Part shown: piece after piece, positions 37,914-46,600 of the stretch | Layout of the letters: the number at the start of each line of letters is the position of its first letter | Numbering within the stretch: position 1 is the first letter of the stretch | Assembly (NCBI RefSeq): GCF_014843005.1 | Contig: NZ_JACYXM010000002.1 | Span: forward strand, 248,001 to 312,000 | DNA from: Rhodanobacter sp. DHG33 | GTDB lineage: Bacteria > Pseudomonadota > Gammaproteobacteria > Xanthomonadales > Rhodanobacteraceae | Direction: 5' to 3' | DNA length: 64,000 bases | Made by a program: the position numbers and the translations under genes | The notes under the pieces: generated by a model | Database searches by the model: none | What the model was told of the DNA's origin: nothing | What the model saw: the letters and a program-made list of their open reading frames with translations, nothing else

Positions 37914-40279
37914 CGTGGCAGTCTCGCAGTGGTGTCCGTGGTGGCCCGGCTCGCCGGCACCAGCAGCACGGTGAAGGCGATGCCCAGCAGCAGGGTGAGG
38001 CCGAAGTCGCGCAGCGCTGGCATCGAGCTGAGCGACAACAGACCGAAGGAAAGCAGTGCAGTGAGCGCGGAGAGCAACACGCTGGCGTACATCGCACCGG
38101 GCTTGTCGGCGGTGTGCGGTTCGCCTTCGTGCAGGAACACGGCGTAGTTCGCGCCCACGCCCAGCACCAGCATCAGCGCCATGCCGTGGAACAGGGTGAG
38201 CGGCTGATCAAGGTAACCCAGCGCAGCGAGGGTCAGCGCAATGCCCAGCACTGGCGGCGCCAGCACGCGCGGCGCGCGGCGCCAGCCGTAGCGCCAGCCG
38301 AACACCGGCACGATCAGCAGCACCGCCGCGAGCAGCCACACGCTGGCGTAGCCGCGGTAGCGCCCGAACAGTTGCGACACGCTGGCCGGCTTGTCCACCA
38401 GCTGCACGCCGGTCAATCCTGCGGCGGCCTGCGCGAGCGCGGTTTCGTCGCCGCCCTGCGGCAGCACCAGCGAGGCGCAGCCTTGTGCATCGCAGCCCAT
38501 CCAGAGCTGGCGGAACGGAGTGGAGAGCGGCGTCTTGAGCCAGTCGTCCAGTGGCAGCGGCGCGCCGGGCCATGCGGCGACGTAGGCGTCGATAGCACTG
38601 GCGCGGAAGCCGGCATCGACGAGTATTTGGCGCAAGTGCGCAGGATCGTTGAACAGCGCGGACAGGAGTGCGTGATCGTGCGCCTGCCGTGCCTGCGAAG
38701 GCACCATGCCGGCGAGGCCCGTCCAGCCTTCGAGCTTGCCCTCGTTCACCAGCGCTTGCAGGCGCGCTTCCAGTGTTTCCTCGTGCTGCAGGGTCTGTTC
38801 TTTGTCCTTCCCTTGCACGAGATAGAACTGGCTGGCGTTGCCCAGTCCGCTGATCTCGCGGATCTGCTGCTCCTGCGCCGTGAGCGCGGCGGGTTGCGCG
38901 ATCAGGTGGTGCACGTCGTCGTCGTGATGCAGACGCATCCATCCCGGGAGCGCGACCAGTAGCAACACCACAGTGAGCCCTGCGCCGCGCCAACCACGTG
39001 CAGGTGCGGCCAGCGTCCGCTGCATGGCATGCGCGCCGCGCACCAGCACCGGCGTGACCGCTTTCGCGGGGCGCTGCAGCAGGGCGGGCAGCAGCCAGAA
39101 CACGCTGAGGCAGGCGGCGACCATGCCGCTGATCGCGAACACCGCCATCTGGCGCAATGCCGGGAACGGCACCAGGCCAAGCAGCGCATAACCCAGCAGG
39201 GAAGTGCCCAGCGCGAGCAGCAGGGCAGGGCGTACTTGCCGCAGCCCCGCACCCGCCTGCCAGCGCGGGCCGGCGTGCGCGCGTGCGCTCAGGTACTGGA
39301 TCGAATAGTCCACGGCCTCGCCCAGCAGCGCCGCACCGAACACCAGGGTGAGCAGGTAGATCTGGCCGAACACCAGCAGCGAGACGGTGGTAGCCGCCAC
39401 CACGCCGACGGTGGTGGAGAGGAAGGCCAGCAGCAGCGACCCGGGCGAACGGAAGACGGCGAGCAGCAGCAGTGCGATGCCCAGCGCGGAGATCCAGCCC
39501 ACGCGATCCATGTCGCGTTTCGCGTTAGCGCGCGCAGCGGACGCGTAGAACACCGCGCCAGTGTGCAGGACGGTGGTGCCGGGATAGTGGCGTTCGATCT
39601 GCGACTCGGCGTCTTGCAGCGCATCCAGTGCGCGGCGCTGCACGCCGTCGTCATAGGACGATCCCTTGAGCGCAGCGGTGACCAGCACGTAGGTCTTGTC
39701 GCCGCGATGCGCCACCAGCAGGTCGTCCTCCGGCAGCAACGGCGAGCGGCTCCACGGCTGCTGCGCCAGCCAGTGCTGCAGCCAGCCGAACGGATCGTCG
39801 GCCAGCGGGACGCCCACACCGGTGAGGAAGGGTTCGTTGAGCCGTTGCGCCAGCGCCTGTGCGGGATCGAAGCCGGGGGACGCAAGCACGGCGCGGTCGG
39901 TCTCGGTGAGCAGCCAGTCGCGGTGCGCAAGGTAGGGCGCGGTGACCTGCGCGAGGTCGAACGGCGGCAGTTCGGCCGTGACGTCGCCAAACACGGCGTG
40001 CGTGGCCAGCGCCTTGCCCAGCGTGCGGGCTGCGTCCTTGGCGCGCGCGTCGTCGCGGTTCGATACCAGCAGCACCACGCGGTCGCCGTTGGCATGGGCG
40101 AGGCGTTCCACCGCGGCTTCGGCCAGCGGGTTCTGCTCGGTGGTCGGCAGCATCGCCAGCAGGTCGGTCTGGATGGGCAGCGGGCCGCGCCCGAACAGCA
40201 GCCACGCGCCCAGGACGACCATCGCCAGCGTGGCGATGGCGAACAGGGCGGCGCGCAGTTTCAGCAGGCGGGGTGTCAT
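37910..40279 (-). CDS. MMPL/RND-family exporter of the aryl-polyene cluster
   Basis: 789 residues with two repeated halves, each having one N-terminal membrane helix, a large periplasmic loop and five further helices (RND/MMPL plan). PIQTDLLAMLPTTEQNPLAE just after helix 1 and GAALLGEAVDYSIQYLSAR in the first half are typical of the aryl-polyene exporter family (ApeM-like); the second half repeats GVGANYAVFLHEGEPHTA. It should move the polyene lipid from the inner membrane, probably with the LolA-like protein as periplasmic carrier. Stop and start overlap neighbours by four bases. Confidence 0.9.
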   Translation of the reverse strand: MTPRLLKLRAALFAIATLAMVVLGAWLLFGRGPLPIQTDLLAMLPTTEQNPLAEAAVERLAHANGDRVVLLVSNRDDARAKDAARTLGKALATHAVFGDVTAELPPFDLAQVTAPYLAHRDWLLTETDRAVLASPGFDPAQALAQRLNEPFLTGVGVPLADDPFGWLQHWLAQQPWSRSPLLPEDDLLVAHRGDKTYVLVTAALKGSSYDDGVQRRALDALQDAESQIERHYPGTTVLHTGAVFYASAARANAKRDMDRVGWISALGIALLLLAVFRSPGSLLLAFLSTTVGVVAATTVSLLVFGQIYLLTLVFGAALLGEAVDYSIQYLSARAHAGPRWQAGAGLRQVRPALLLALGTSLLGYALLGLVPFPALRQMAVFAISGMVAACLSVFWLLPALLQRPAKAVTPVLVRGAHAMQRTLAAPARGWRGAGLTVVLLLVALPGWMRLHHDDDVHHLIAQPAALTAQEQQIREISGLGNASQFYLVQGKDKEQTLQHEETLEARLQALVNEGKLEGWTGLAGMVPSQARQAHDHALLSALFNDPAHLRQILVDAGFRASAIDAYVAAWPGAPLPLDDWLKTPLSTPFRQLWMGCDAQGCASLVLPQGGDETALAQAAAGLTGVQLVDKPASVSQLFGRYRGYASVWLLAAVLLIVPVFGWRYGWRRAPRVLAPPVLGIALTLAALGYLDQPLTLFHGMALMLVLGVGANYAVFLHEGEPHTADKPGAMYASVLLSALTALLSFGLLSLSSMPALRDFGLTLLLGIAFTVLLVPASRATTDTTARLPR

Positions 40280-40887
40280 GGCAGGCCGAGTGCGCGCTGC
40301 TCCGGCGCGGTCAGCGGGCCGGCGTCGCGGGTGTGCTCGAAGTGGATCTCGGTGCGGCTGCCGTCCTGCATGGCGATGGCGATGCCCTGCAGGAAGTCGT
40401 CGCCGTTCAGCGTGATGCTGCCCAGTACGCGCGCCATGCGCGCCTGCTTGGGCACGAAGCGCAGCGTCCACTGTGCGGGTGTGCCGCTGGCCGCGACGTC
40501 GAACTGTCGCTGCGCCTCGTCCAATTTGCCGCCCAACAGGCCCTGCAGCATCTGCGACACCTGGCTGACGCCACGGTCGCCATGCATGGCTGTGGCATGA
40601 CCCTCCGCATCGATGCGCGCGCTGCGATCGCCGGTGAGGGCCAGCGTTTCCTGGTAGGGCGTGGTGGTCTGCCACAGCATGCCGTGCCCCAGCACGAACA
40701 GCAGCCGGCCCTCGCTCACCTGCGGCTTGTCCAGCGCGGGGTTGCTGCGGGTCTGGGTGAAATCGGCGCGCACCGCGGCGTGCTTGCCCAGTTCGGCCAG
40801 CACGTTCTGCAACAGAATGTTGTCCGCCTGGGCGCGGGCGAACGGCGCGAGGCAGCACAGCAACAGCAGGATCATCAGGCGACGCAT
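40276..40887 (-). CDS. LolA-like periplasmic carrier protein
   Basis: 203 residues with a Sec signal (LMILLLLCCLAPFARA, cleavage near residue 20). The mature part has the VRADFTQTRSNPAL pattern and GRLLFVLGHGMLWQTTTPY characteristic of LolA-fold proteins. In aryl-polyene clusters a LolA-like protein (ApeL) is thought to shuttle the lipid product to the outer membrane. Its start is 13 bases inside the glycosyltransferase gene. Confidence 0.88.
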   Translation of the reverse strand: MRRLMILLLLCCLAPFARAQADNILLQNVLAELGKHAAVRADFTQTRSNPALDKPQVSEGRLLFVLGHGMLWQTTTPYQETLALTGDRSARIDAEGHATAMHGDRGVSQVSQMLQGLLGGKLDEAQRQFDVAASGTPAQWTLRFVPKQARMARVLGSITLNGDDFLQGIAIAMQDGSRTEIHFEHTRDAGPLTAPEQRALGLP

Positions 40888-41648
40888 GCGGTTTCTCCAC
40901 GGAATCGGCGCCACAACAATCGCGGCGCCCGGGGAAGCATGCCAAGCAACAGCCGCGTGTGCATCGCCGAGATGCGCAGGTTGTCGCGGAACATGCGGAA
41001 ATGGGACAACCCATTTTCCGGATAGATCACGCGGGTGGGCAGGTTGGCCACCGGTACGCCGCGCCACATCAGTCGTACCGCGATCTCGGTGTCGAAGTCC
41101 ATGCGCGCGGGCGGCGGTTTGCACGCAATCTCCGCACAGGCGGCTTCCAGCGGATACAGACGATAACCGCACATCGAGTCGCGAAGGGCCAGCGACAGCG
41201 TTTCCAGCCATACGCAGACGTGGGTGATATAGCGCCCGTACAGGCGCGCGCGCGGCACGCTGGCGTCGTAGACGGGCGCGCCGCAGACCAGTGCCTGCGG
41301 GTGCGCGCGGCCGGTGTCGAGGAACCGCGGGACATCGCCGGTATCGTGCTGTCCGTCGGCGTCGATCTGCAAGGCGTGGCTGTAGCCGGCCTCGCGCGCG
41401 GCGAGCAGGCCGGCGCCGATGGCGCGTCCCTTGCCCTGGTTGTACGGCAGGCGCAGCAGGCGCACGCCGCCGGTGTCGCGCGCGAGCACGTCGAGCACCT
41501 GGCGGGTACGTTCGTCGCTGCCGTCGTCCACGATCAGCACGGGCAATCCGTGCGCGCGCAATGCATGCACGGTGCGCGCGATGGTGCTGCCGTGGTTGTA
41601 GATCGGGATCAGCGCGCAGGGGGCGAAGCGGCCGAGGGCGTCCGGCAT
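40875..41648 (-). CDS. Family 2 glycosyltransferase
   Basis: 257 residues. ALIPIYNHGSTIARTVHAL is the GT-A nucleotide-sugar fold, VDDGSDERT and ADGQHD (QIDADGQHDTGD) hold the metal and donor aspartates. It is soluble or peripheral at the membrane, without a strong helix, and would add a sugar to the polyene lipid or its carrier; similar enzymes occur in many aryl-polyene clusters. It begins nine bases after the first ACP stop. Confidence 0.87.
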   Translation of the reverse strand: MPDALGRFAPCALIPIYNHGSTIARTVHALRAHGLPVLIVDDGSDERTRQVLDVLARDTGGVRLLRLPYNQGKGRAIGAGLLAAREAGYSHALQIDADGQHDTGDVPRFLDTGRAHPQALVCGAPVYDASVPRARLYGRYITHVCVWLETLSLALRDSMCGYRLYPLEAACAEIACKPPPARMDFDTEIAVRLMWRGVPVANLPTRVIYPENGLSHFRMFRDNLRISAMHTRLLLGMLPRAPRLLWRRFRGETACVA

Positions 41649-41656
41649 GGCCGGGC

Positions 41657-41926
41657 TCAGCGTTCGAGCAGGCCGTGCACGGTGCTCACCACGTCGCCTA
41701 CGGTGCGCACGTTCTTGAAATCTTCCGGTTTGATGCGCATGCCGGTCATCTCCTGCACCTGGATGGCCAGGTCCACCGCGTCGATGCTGTCCAGCCCGAG
41801 GTCGGTGAACAGGTGGGCGGACGGCGTGACGCGCGCAGGCTCGATCTCGAACGTGTCGTGCAGCACCTTGCGCAGGCGTTCGAGGATGTCCGTATCGCTG
41901 ATGCCTGCGGCCAGGATGGTGCTCAT
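41657..41926 (-). CDS. Acyl carrier protein 1, first gene of the aryl-polyene run
   Basis: 89 residues with phosphopantetheine site DLGLDSIDAVDL, Ser47. It heads the coupled minus-strand series. Start ATG 41926 has only a weak purine-rich site (GAGAGCAG) ahead; the frame upstream is open but not conserved. The promoter of the operon should lie in the 210 bases between this start and the terminator at 42139. Confidence 0.9.
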   Translation of the reverse strand: MSTILAAGISDTDILERLRKVLHDTFEIEPARVTPSAHLFTDLGLDSIDAVDLAIQVQEMTGMRIKPEDFKNVRTVGDVVSTVHGLLER

Positions 41927-42138
41927 ATCGCGTTCTGCTCTCGTTGTTCCGTGCGTACCGTGATGCCTTCCGGGGCTGTTTTCGCTGCGGCACGACCACG
42001 CGCCGGTGGCGGCGTTGGCCTGGCTGGCAGTTTCCCGACGAAGTGATTCCCCTGTATGGCGGAGGCCCATCGTGCCGGCGCACCGCCGCCGCGAGTGTAA
42101 CAGAGCGGCGCCGCGGCCGAGGCGTGCCTCCGAAACAA

Positions 42139-42162
42139 GAGGCCGCCTTGCGGCGGCCTCTC
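42139..42162 (-). terminator. Terminator after leucine dehydrogenase
   Basis: Perfect ten-base stem AGAGGCCGCC (42139-42148) with GGCGGCCTCT (42153-42162), loop TTGC. On the minus strand it is followed by TTGTTTCGG. It lies 22 bases after the dehydrogenase stop and isolates the pigment operon downstream. Confidence 0.8.
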
Positions 42163-42184
42163 GCTGAAACACGGGCGAACCGGC

Positions 42185-43288
42185 TTACTGACCGCGCATG
42201 CGGCCCTGGAAGCGGGTGCTGCCGTTGCCCATGTGCGGCAGCTTGATCTTGCCGATGGCGTTGATGCGCTCCTCGGCGAGACGGTCGGCGGCCTTGTAGG
42301 TCGGCACGTTCTCGGTCTTGCTGATCTCGAAGATGCGGCCCAGGTTGTAGTAGATGGTGCGCATCATGCGCATGGCGCGCTCGCGGTTGTAGCCGTCGAT
42401 CTCCAGCGACACGTTCATCACGCCGCCGGCGTTGACCGCATAGTCCGGTGCGTACAGCACGCCGCGGCGGGTCAGTTCGTCGCCGATGGAGTCGGTGGCG
42501 AGCTGGTTGTTGGCCGCGCCGCAGATGATCTTCGCCTTGATGCGGTCGATCGTCTGCTCGTTGAGCGTGCCGCCCAGTGCGCAGGGCGAGTACACGTCGG
42601 CGTCGACGTCGTAGATCTCGTCCAGGCCCACGGCCTCGCAGCCCAGCTCGTCGACGCAGCGCTGCACGGCGTCCTTGTTGATGTCGGTGACAAACACCTT
42701 GGCGCCCTGTTCGCGCAGCAGCTTGATGAACTCGCTGCCCACGTGGCCGCAGCCCTGCACGGCGTAGCTGTACTTGCCCACGTCTTCGTTGCCGTGCTTG
42801 ACCTGCAGCGCGGCCATCAGGCCCTGCAGCGTGCCGTAGGCGGTGAACGGCGAGGGGTCGCCCGAGCCGCCGTGCACCTGGTGCACGCCGGTGACGTACT
42901 CCGTCTCGCGGAACACGTATTCCATGTCGTTGACGTCGATGCCCACGTCCTCGGCCGTGATGTAGCGGCCGCCCAGCGAGTTGACGAAGCGGCCGAACGC
43001 GCGGAACAGCGCCTCGGACTTGTCCTTGCTCGGATCGCCGATGATCACCGCCTTGCCGCCGCCCAGGTTCAGGCCGGCCACGGCGTTCTTGTAGGTCATG
43101 CCGCGCGACAGGCGCAGCACGTCGTTCACCGCATCCTGCTCGGTCTTGTACGGCCACATGCGCAGGCCGCCCAGCGCGGGGCCGAGTACCGTGTTGTGGA
43201 TCGCGATGATGGCCTTCAGGCCGGCGTCCTTGTTGTGGCAGAAGACGACTTCTTCGTGACCGGTTTTGGCGAGGGTTTCGAAAATCAT
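42185..43288 (-). CDS. ldh: Leucine dehydrogenase (Glu/Leu/Phe/Val dehydrogenase family)
   Basis: 367 residues. LGPALGGLRMWPY binds substrate, MTYKNAVAGLNLGGGKAVI holds the catalytic lysines, and the NAD fold starts at AVQGCGHVGSEFIKLL (GxGxxG). It deaminates leucine, valine or isoleucine to branched 2-keto acids with NAD+. In Xanthomonadales these keto acids can prime iso-branched fatty acids, an inference here. Its start is at 43288; it has its own terminator. Confidence 0.9.
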   Translation of the reverse strand: MIFETLAKTGHEEVVFCHNKDAGLKAIIAIHNTVLGPALGGLRMWPYKTEQDAVNDVLRLSRGMTYKNAVAGLNLGGGKAVIIGDPSKDKSEALFRAFGRFVNSLGGRYITAEDVGIDVNDMEYVFRETEYVTGVHQVHGGSGDPSPFTAYGTLQGLMAALQVKHGNEDVGKYSYAVQGCGHVGSEFIKLLREQGAKVFVTDINKDAVQRCVDELGCEAVGLDEIYDVDADVYSPCALGGTLNEQTIDRIKAKIICGAANNQLATDSIGDELTRRGVLYAPDYAVNAGGVMNVSLEIDGYNRERAMRMMRTIYYNLGRIFEISKTENVPTYKAADRLAEERINAIGKIKLPHMGNGSTRFQGRMRGQ

Positions 43289-43491
43289 TGGAACGGCGAC
43301 TCCGTGGAGAGGTGCCCGCGGGCATCCAGGAATGGCGGCATCGCAGCGATGACCGCCGGGTAACGGCATAGGCTTGGATTCATCGTCCCGAACGGGTCGG
43401 TGCGGCAAATCCAGTCGACCATTCTAATACGCGGGCGTGAATGGGCTGTGGCGCGACGCAGCACGGCGGCCGGATCGGGGTGCAGCCAGGC

Positions 43492-44679
43492 TCACAGGGC
43501 CCGCGAGGCGGTTTCGGGCAGGCGCCGCCGCGCGCGCATGAACGCGTCCAGCCGCGCGAGCGGCCATGCCAGCGCCGCGCCGCCAAGCATCAGCAGGACG
43601 CAGGCGCTGGGCGGCCACCAGACGCCGGCAAGCCGCAACAGCAGGATGCTGAACAGCAGGGTGGCCAGGATGGAGGCCGCCGCTGCCCGCCATGCGCGCG
43701 CCAGGCCAGGCAGGCCGTACAGCAGCAGCGGGAGCAGCAGGACCGCGCTGCCGAGCAGGAATTGTGCGGTGATGTCCAGCGGCAGGATGGCCAGGCCGCG
43801 GCGCAGCGTTTCCAGCATGTTCGCCTGGTACTCCACGCCGGGCATCGGACCGTCGGGCGTGTCGGTGATGTCGCCCATGCCGGCGGCGGTCGCGCCGACC
43901 AGCACCAGTTTCCCCTTGAGCAGCGAGGGGGGCACCTTGTCGTTCAACACGTCGGCGTAGGAGAGGCGGCCGAAGCTTCCCCGGATTCCGGCGTAGTGCA
44001 GCAGGACCAGGTTGTCGCGTTCCCACAGGTAGGGCGAACGCGGGTCGTTCAAGCTGTCGCGCAGCCCGGGCAGGGGCGATGCCGATGCTTTGCCCTCGGG
44101 CTGGCCGATCCGTTTCACCGCCAGCGCCAGCGAAGGCCAGTACGGGCTTCCCAGGCCGGCCATGAGATAGGCGCCGCGCGCGATGCCGTCGTCATCCATG
44201 CCGACATCGACCTGGCCGATCGCGGCGGCGGCCTTCGCCACGGCGGGTATGGGCAGGATTTCCGCCGACATGCCGCCCAGATCCTGCGCCTCGGCGAACA
44301 CCGGCATCGCCACGCGCCCATTGCGGGCGATGGCGGCTGCCAGTGCCTGGTCGTTCTGCGGCTGGTCCACGTCGGGTTCGGCCACGGTCACGTCCATGCC
44401 GATGCCGCGGGCGCCGTCGGCGGTGAGGCGGTCGATCAGGCGCGCATGGATGGCCCGCGGCCATGGCCAACGGCCCAACGCATCGAGGCTGCCCGGATCG
44501 ATCGCCACGATCACCACGTCATTGCCCGGCGCGTACTGCCAATGGCGCATGTGCAGGTCGTAGAACGCACGGTCCAATCGCGTGCTGCGGCCGCTGGCCA
44601 GCAGCAGCGCGAGCAGTCCGACCGCCAGGGCCCAGAGCGCGCCACGCACCATCCAGACGAACGGGTCGGGACGGGTCAT
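43492..44679 (-). CDS. CHASE2-domain membrane protein without a cytoplasmic effector
   Basis: 395 residues. One membrane helix at about 12-29, then the CHASE2 sensory domain at about 33-300, including DVVIVAIDPGSLDALGRWPW, FYDLHMRHW and KGKLVLVGATAAGMGD, then three membrane helices (about 310-380) and a short basic tail. CHASE2 proteins usually end in a cyclase, kinase or similar output domain; here nothing follows, so it must act through a partner. It starts 42 bases after the FecR gene and is probably cotranscribed with it. Confidence 0.88.
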   Translation of the reverse strand: MTRPDPFVWMVRGALWALAVGLLALLLASGRSTRLDRAFYDLHMRHWQYAPGNDVVIVAIDPGSLDALGRWPWPRAIHARLIDRLTADGARGIGMDVTVAEPDVDQPQNDQALAAAIARNGRVAMPVFAEAQDLGGMSAEILPIPAVAKAAAAIGQVDVGMDDDGIARGAYLMAGLGSPYWPSLALAVKRIGQPEGKASASPLPGLRDSLNDPRSPYLWERDNLVLLHYAGIRGSFGRLSYADVLNDKVPPSLLKGKLVLVGATAAGMGDITDTPDGPMPGVEYQANMLETLRRGLAILPLDITAQFLLGSAVLLLPLLLYGLPGLARAWRAAAASILATLLFSILLLRLAGVWWPPSACVLLMLGGAALAWPLARLDAFMRARRRLPETASRAL

Positions 44680-44721
44680 GCGTCGTGGCGGCTCGGTGCG
44701 GCAGCGTTGTGCATGGGGCTT

Positions 44722-46377
44722 TTACAGAAGCAGCCACAACACAGCGGCACCGCCGCCTGCCACGGCGATACGGCAGGCGATGCACGGCAGCTTCACCTTC
44801 TGCACCGGGCTCCACGGGCCGGCGTAGCCGTCGGTGTCGATGGTGCGGACGTGCAGGTACCAGGTGCCATGTGCCGGTTTCGGAATCTCGAGCTGGGGCT
44901 GCGCCAGCGTTTCGTCCAGGGTGGGGTGCGCGAGATCCGGGTCGCGCGACATCTGCACCTGGTAATGCTGTCCGGGCAGGCCGGTCTGCCAGCTGAAGTC
45001 CATGTTCTTGCCGGCATGCTTCGGTTTGTTAGCCGCCGGCACGGGGGGTTCGGCCACCAGGTCGAACGGCATCGGGGCGCTGTACGGCCCCAGCTTGCCG
45101 TTGCGGTCGCGGGTGGCGATGCGCCACCAGTAACGGCCGAGGGGCAGCGCATGCGGCGCACGCGCGCTGGTGCCGGTGAGCGCATCCTGCGACCCGAGCA
45201 GCTGCTGGAAATTCGCGTCGCTGGCCAGTTGCCATGCATACGAAGCGGCTTCCGTGCTCTCGGTCCAGCCGAAATGCGGACGGGTGTCGCGCACCTTGCT
45301 GCCGGGTTGCGGCTCGACCACCAGCGGCGGTTGCGGATGCGCGCTGAGCTGGATGGTGCAGGTCGCGTCCTGGCCTTCCAACTGCTGCGCATCGATGCCG
45401 TGCACGCGGATCGCGTAGCTGCCGTCGGGCAGGTCGGGCAGGTTGACGCCTGCCGCGGTCACCACGCGATCCATCAGCAGCGCTTCGAAGCGTGCGTTCG
45501 GCGCGACCTGCGCCCGGTAGTGCGTCGCGTTCGGCAGGGCCGTCCACGCCAGCGGGTAGGAAGTGCTGCCGACGGGTTGTTCCGGGCAGTGCAGGACGGG
45601 TGCGTCCAGCAATACCTGCGGCGTGCCGGGACGCTCGCCGGCAGCCACCGCGACGCCCTTGCCGCCGGCGATCAGCACATGGCGCCCGTCGCCGTTGACA
45701 TCGACGCGGCCGCCCAGCACCTCCGTCTGCGAGTGATCCGATCCGTCCGTGCCTACGCGGAAATGCGTGCCGCGCACGCTGGAGATCGAGCTCGGCGTCT
45801 GCACGCTGAAGTGCGCGACCCCATCGACATGGGTCACGTCGTTGACCGTGCGCCCGCGTTGCAGGCGCAGGCGCGTATCCGCCATGCCCGTATGGCCATA
45901 GGCGCTCAGGCGGTTCAGTTCGAGCACGCTGTCGTGCTGCATCAACACGCGCGAACCGTCGGCGAACTGCAGCGTGAGGCTGGCGTCGGCATCGGTGGTC
46001 AGCCGCGTGCCCATGCCGAACGACATGCCCACCTTGACGTCCTGGGGCGTTCCCTGGTCGCCCTGTTGCGCATGCGCGCTGCCGATCTCCGCCACCACCG
46101 TGGCATTGGCCGGCTGTACCGCCAGCCAGGCGACGGGGATGCGCAAGCGCATTCCGGGCGGCAGGTGATAGGGGTCGGCGACCTGGTTGTAAGTCTGCAA
46201 TTGCTGCCAGGACACGTCGTGCTTCAGGTAGCGCCGCGACACATCCCAGATGTTGTCGGTGGGGCGGACCCGGTAGGTCCAGTCCGCGGCGTGTGCGAAA
46301 GGCAGCATGCCGATCGACAGCAGGGCGAAGGCGGCCAATCGGCGGGGACGGCTAGAGATGCGACGTACGGAGGGCAT
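44722..46377 (-). CDS. FecR-domain protein with LysM head
   Basis: 551 residues. A Sec signal ends near residue 30 (FAHAAD). A LysM-like motif at about 34-80 (YRVRPTDNIWDVSRRYL) should bind peptidoglycan. The FecR domain spans about 110-215, with GTRLTTDADASLTLQFADGS and RGTHFRVGTDG. Two or three fibronectin-like beta domains follow to about 530, and a hydrophobic C-terminal tail (ACRIAVAGGGAAVLWLLL) anchors it. Such proteins sit with CHASE2 proteins in other genomes, to my recollection. It lies 223 bases from the hybrid kinase gene, and a seven-base dyad CGCCATT-cc-AATGGCG (46440-46455) precedes it. Confidence 0.85.
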   Translation of the reverse strand: MPSVRRISSRPRRLAAFALLSIGMLPFAHAADWTYRVRPTDNIWDVSRRYLKHDVSWQQLQTYNQVADPYHLPPGMRLRIPVAWLAVQPANATVVAEIGSAHAQQGDQGTPQDVKVGMSFGMGTRLTTDADASLTLQFADGSRVLMQHDSVLELNRLSAYGHTGMADTRLRLQRGRTVNDVTHVDGVAHFSVQTPSSISSVRGTHFRVGTDGSDHSQTEVLGGRVDVNGDGRHVLIAGGKGVAVAAGERPGTPQVLLDAPVLHCPEQPVGSTSYPLAWTALPNATHYRAQVAPNARFEALLMDRVVTAAGVNLPDLPDGSYAIRVHGIDAQQLEGQDATCTIQLSAHPQPPLVVEPQPGSKVRDTRPHFGWTESTEAASYAWQLASDANFQQLLGSQDALTGTSARAPHALPLGRYWWRIATRDRNGKLGPYSAPMPFDLVAEPPVPAANKPKHAGKNMDFSWQTGLPGQHYQVQMSRDPDLAHPTLDETLAQPQLEIPKPAHGTWYLHVRTIDTDGYAGPWSPVQKVKLPCIACRIAVAGGGAAVLWLLL

Positions 46378-46600
46378 GGTGCGGCCTGTAAACGATGCTA
46401 GGACTCCCCTTCGCCCCGTACGACGGAGCGGCCCTGAAACGCCATTCCAATGGCGAAACCCAGGCTAGACACACGGTGCGTATTTTGCGGCATGTCACGC
46501 GCTATTGCCACGTGACGCCCGTCAGCAGGCTGCGGAATGCATGCTTCCAGAAGGCAACCTAATCTGCCGGGGGCGCGGTGAGGCGCTTCGTGCGCCCGGA

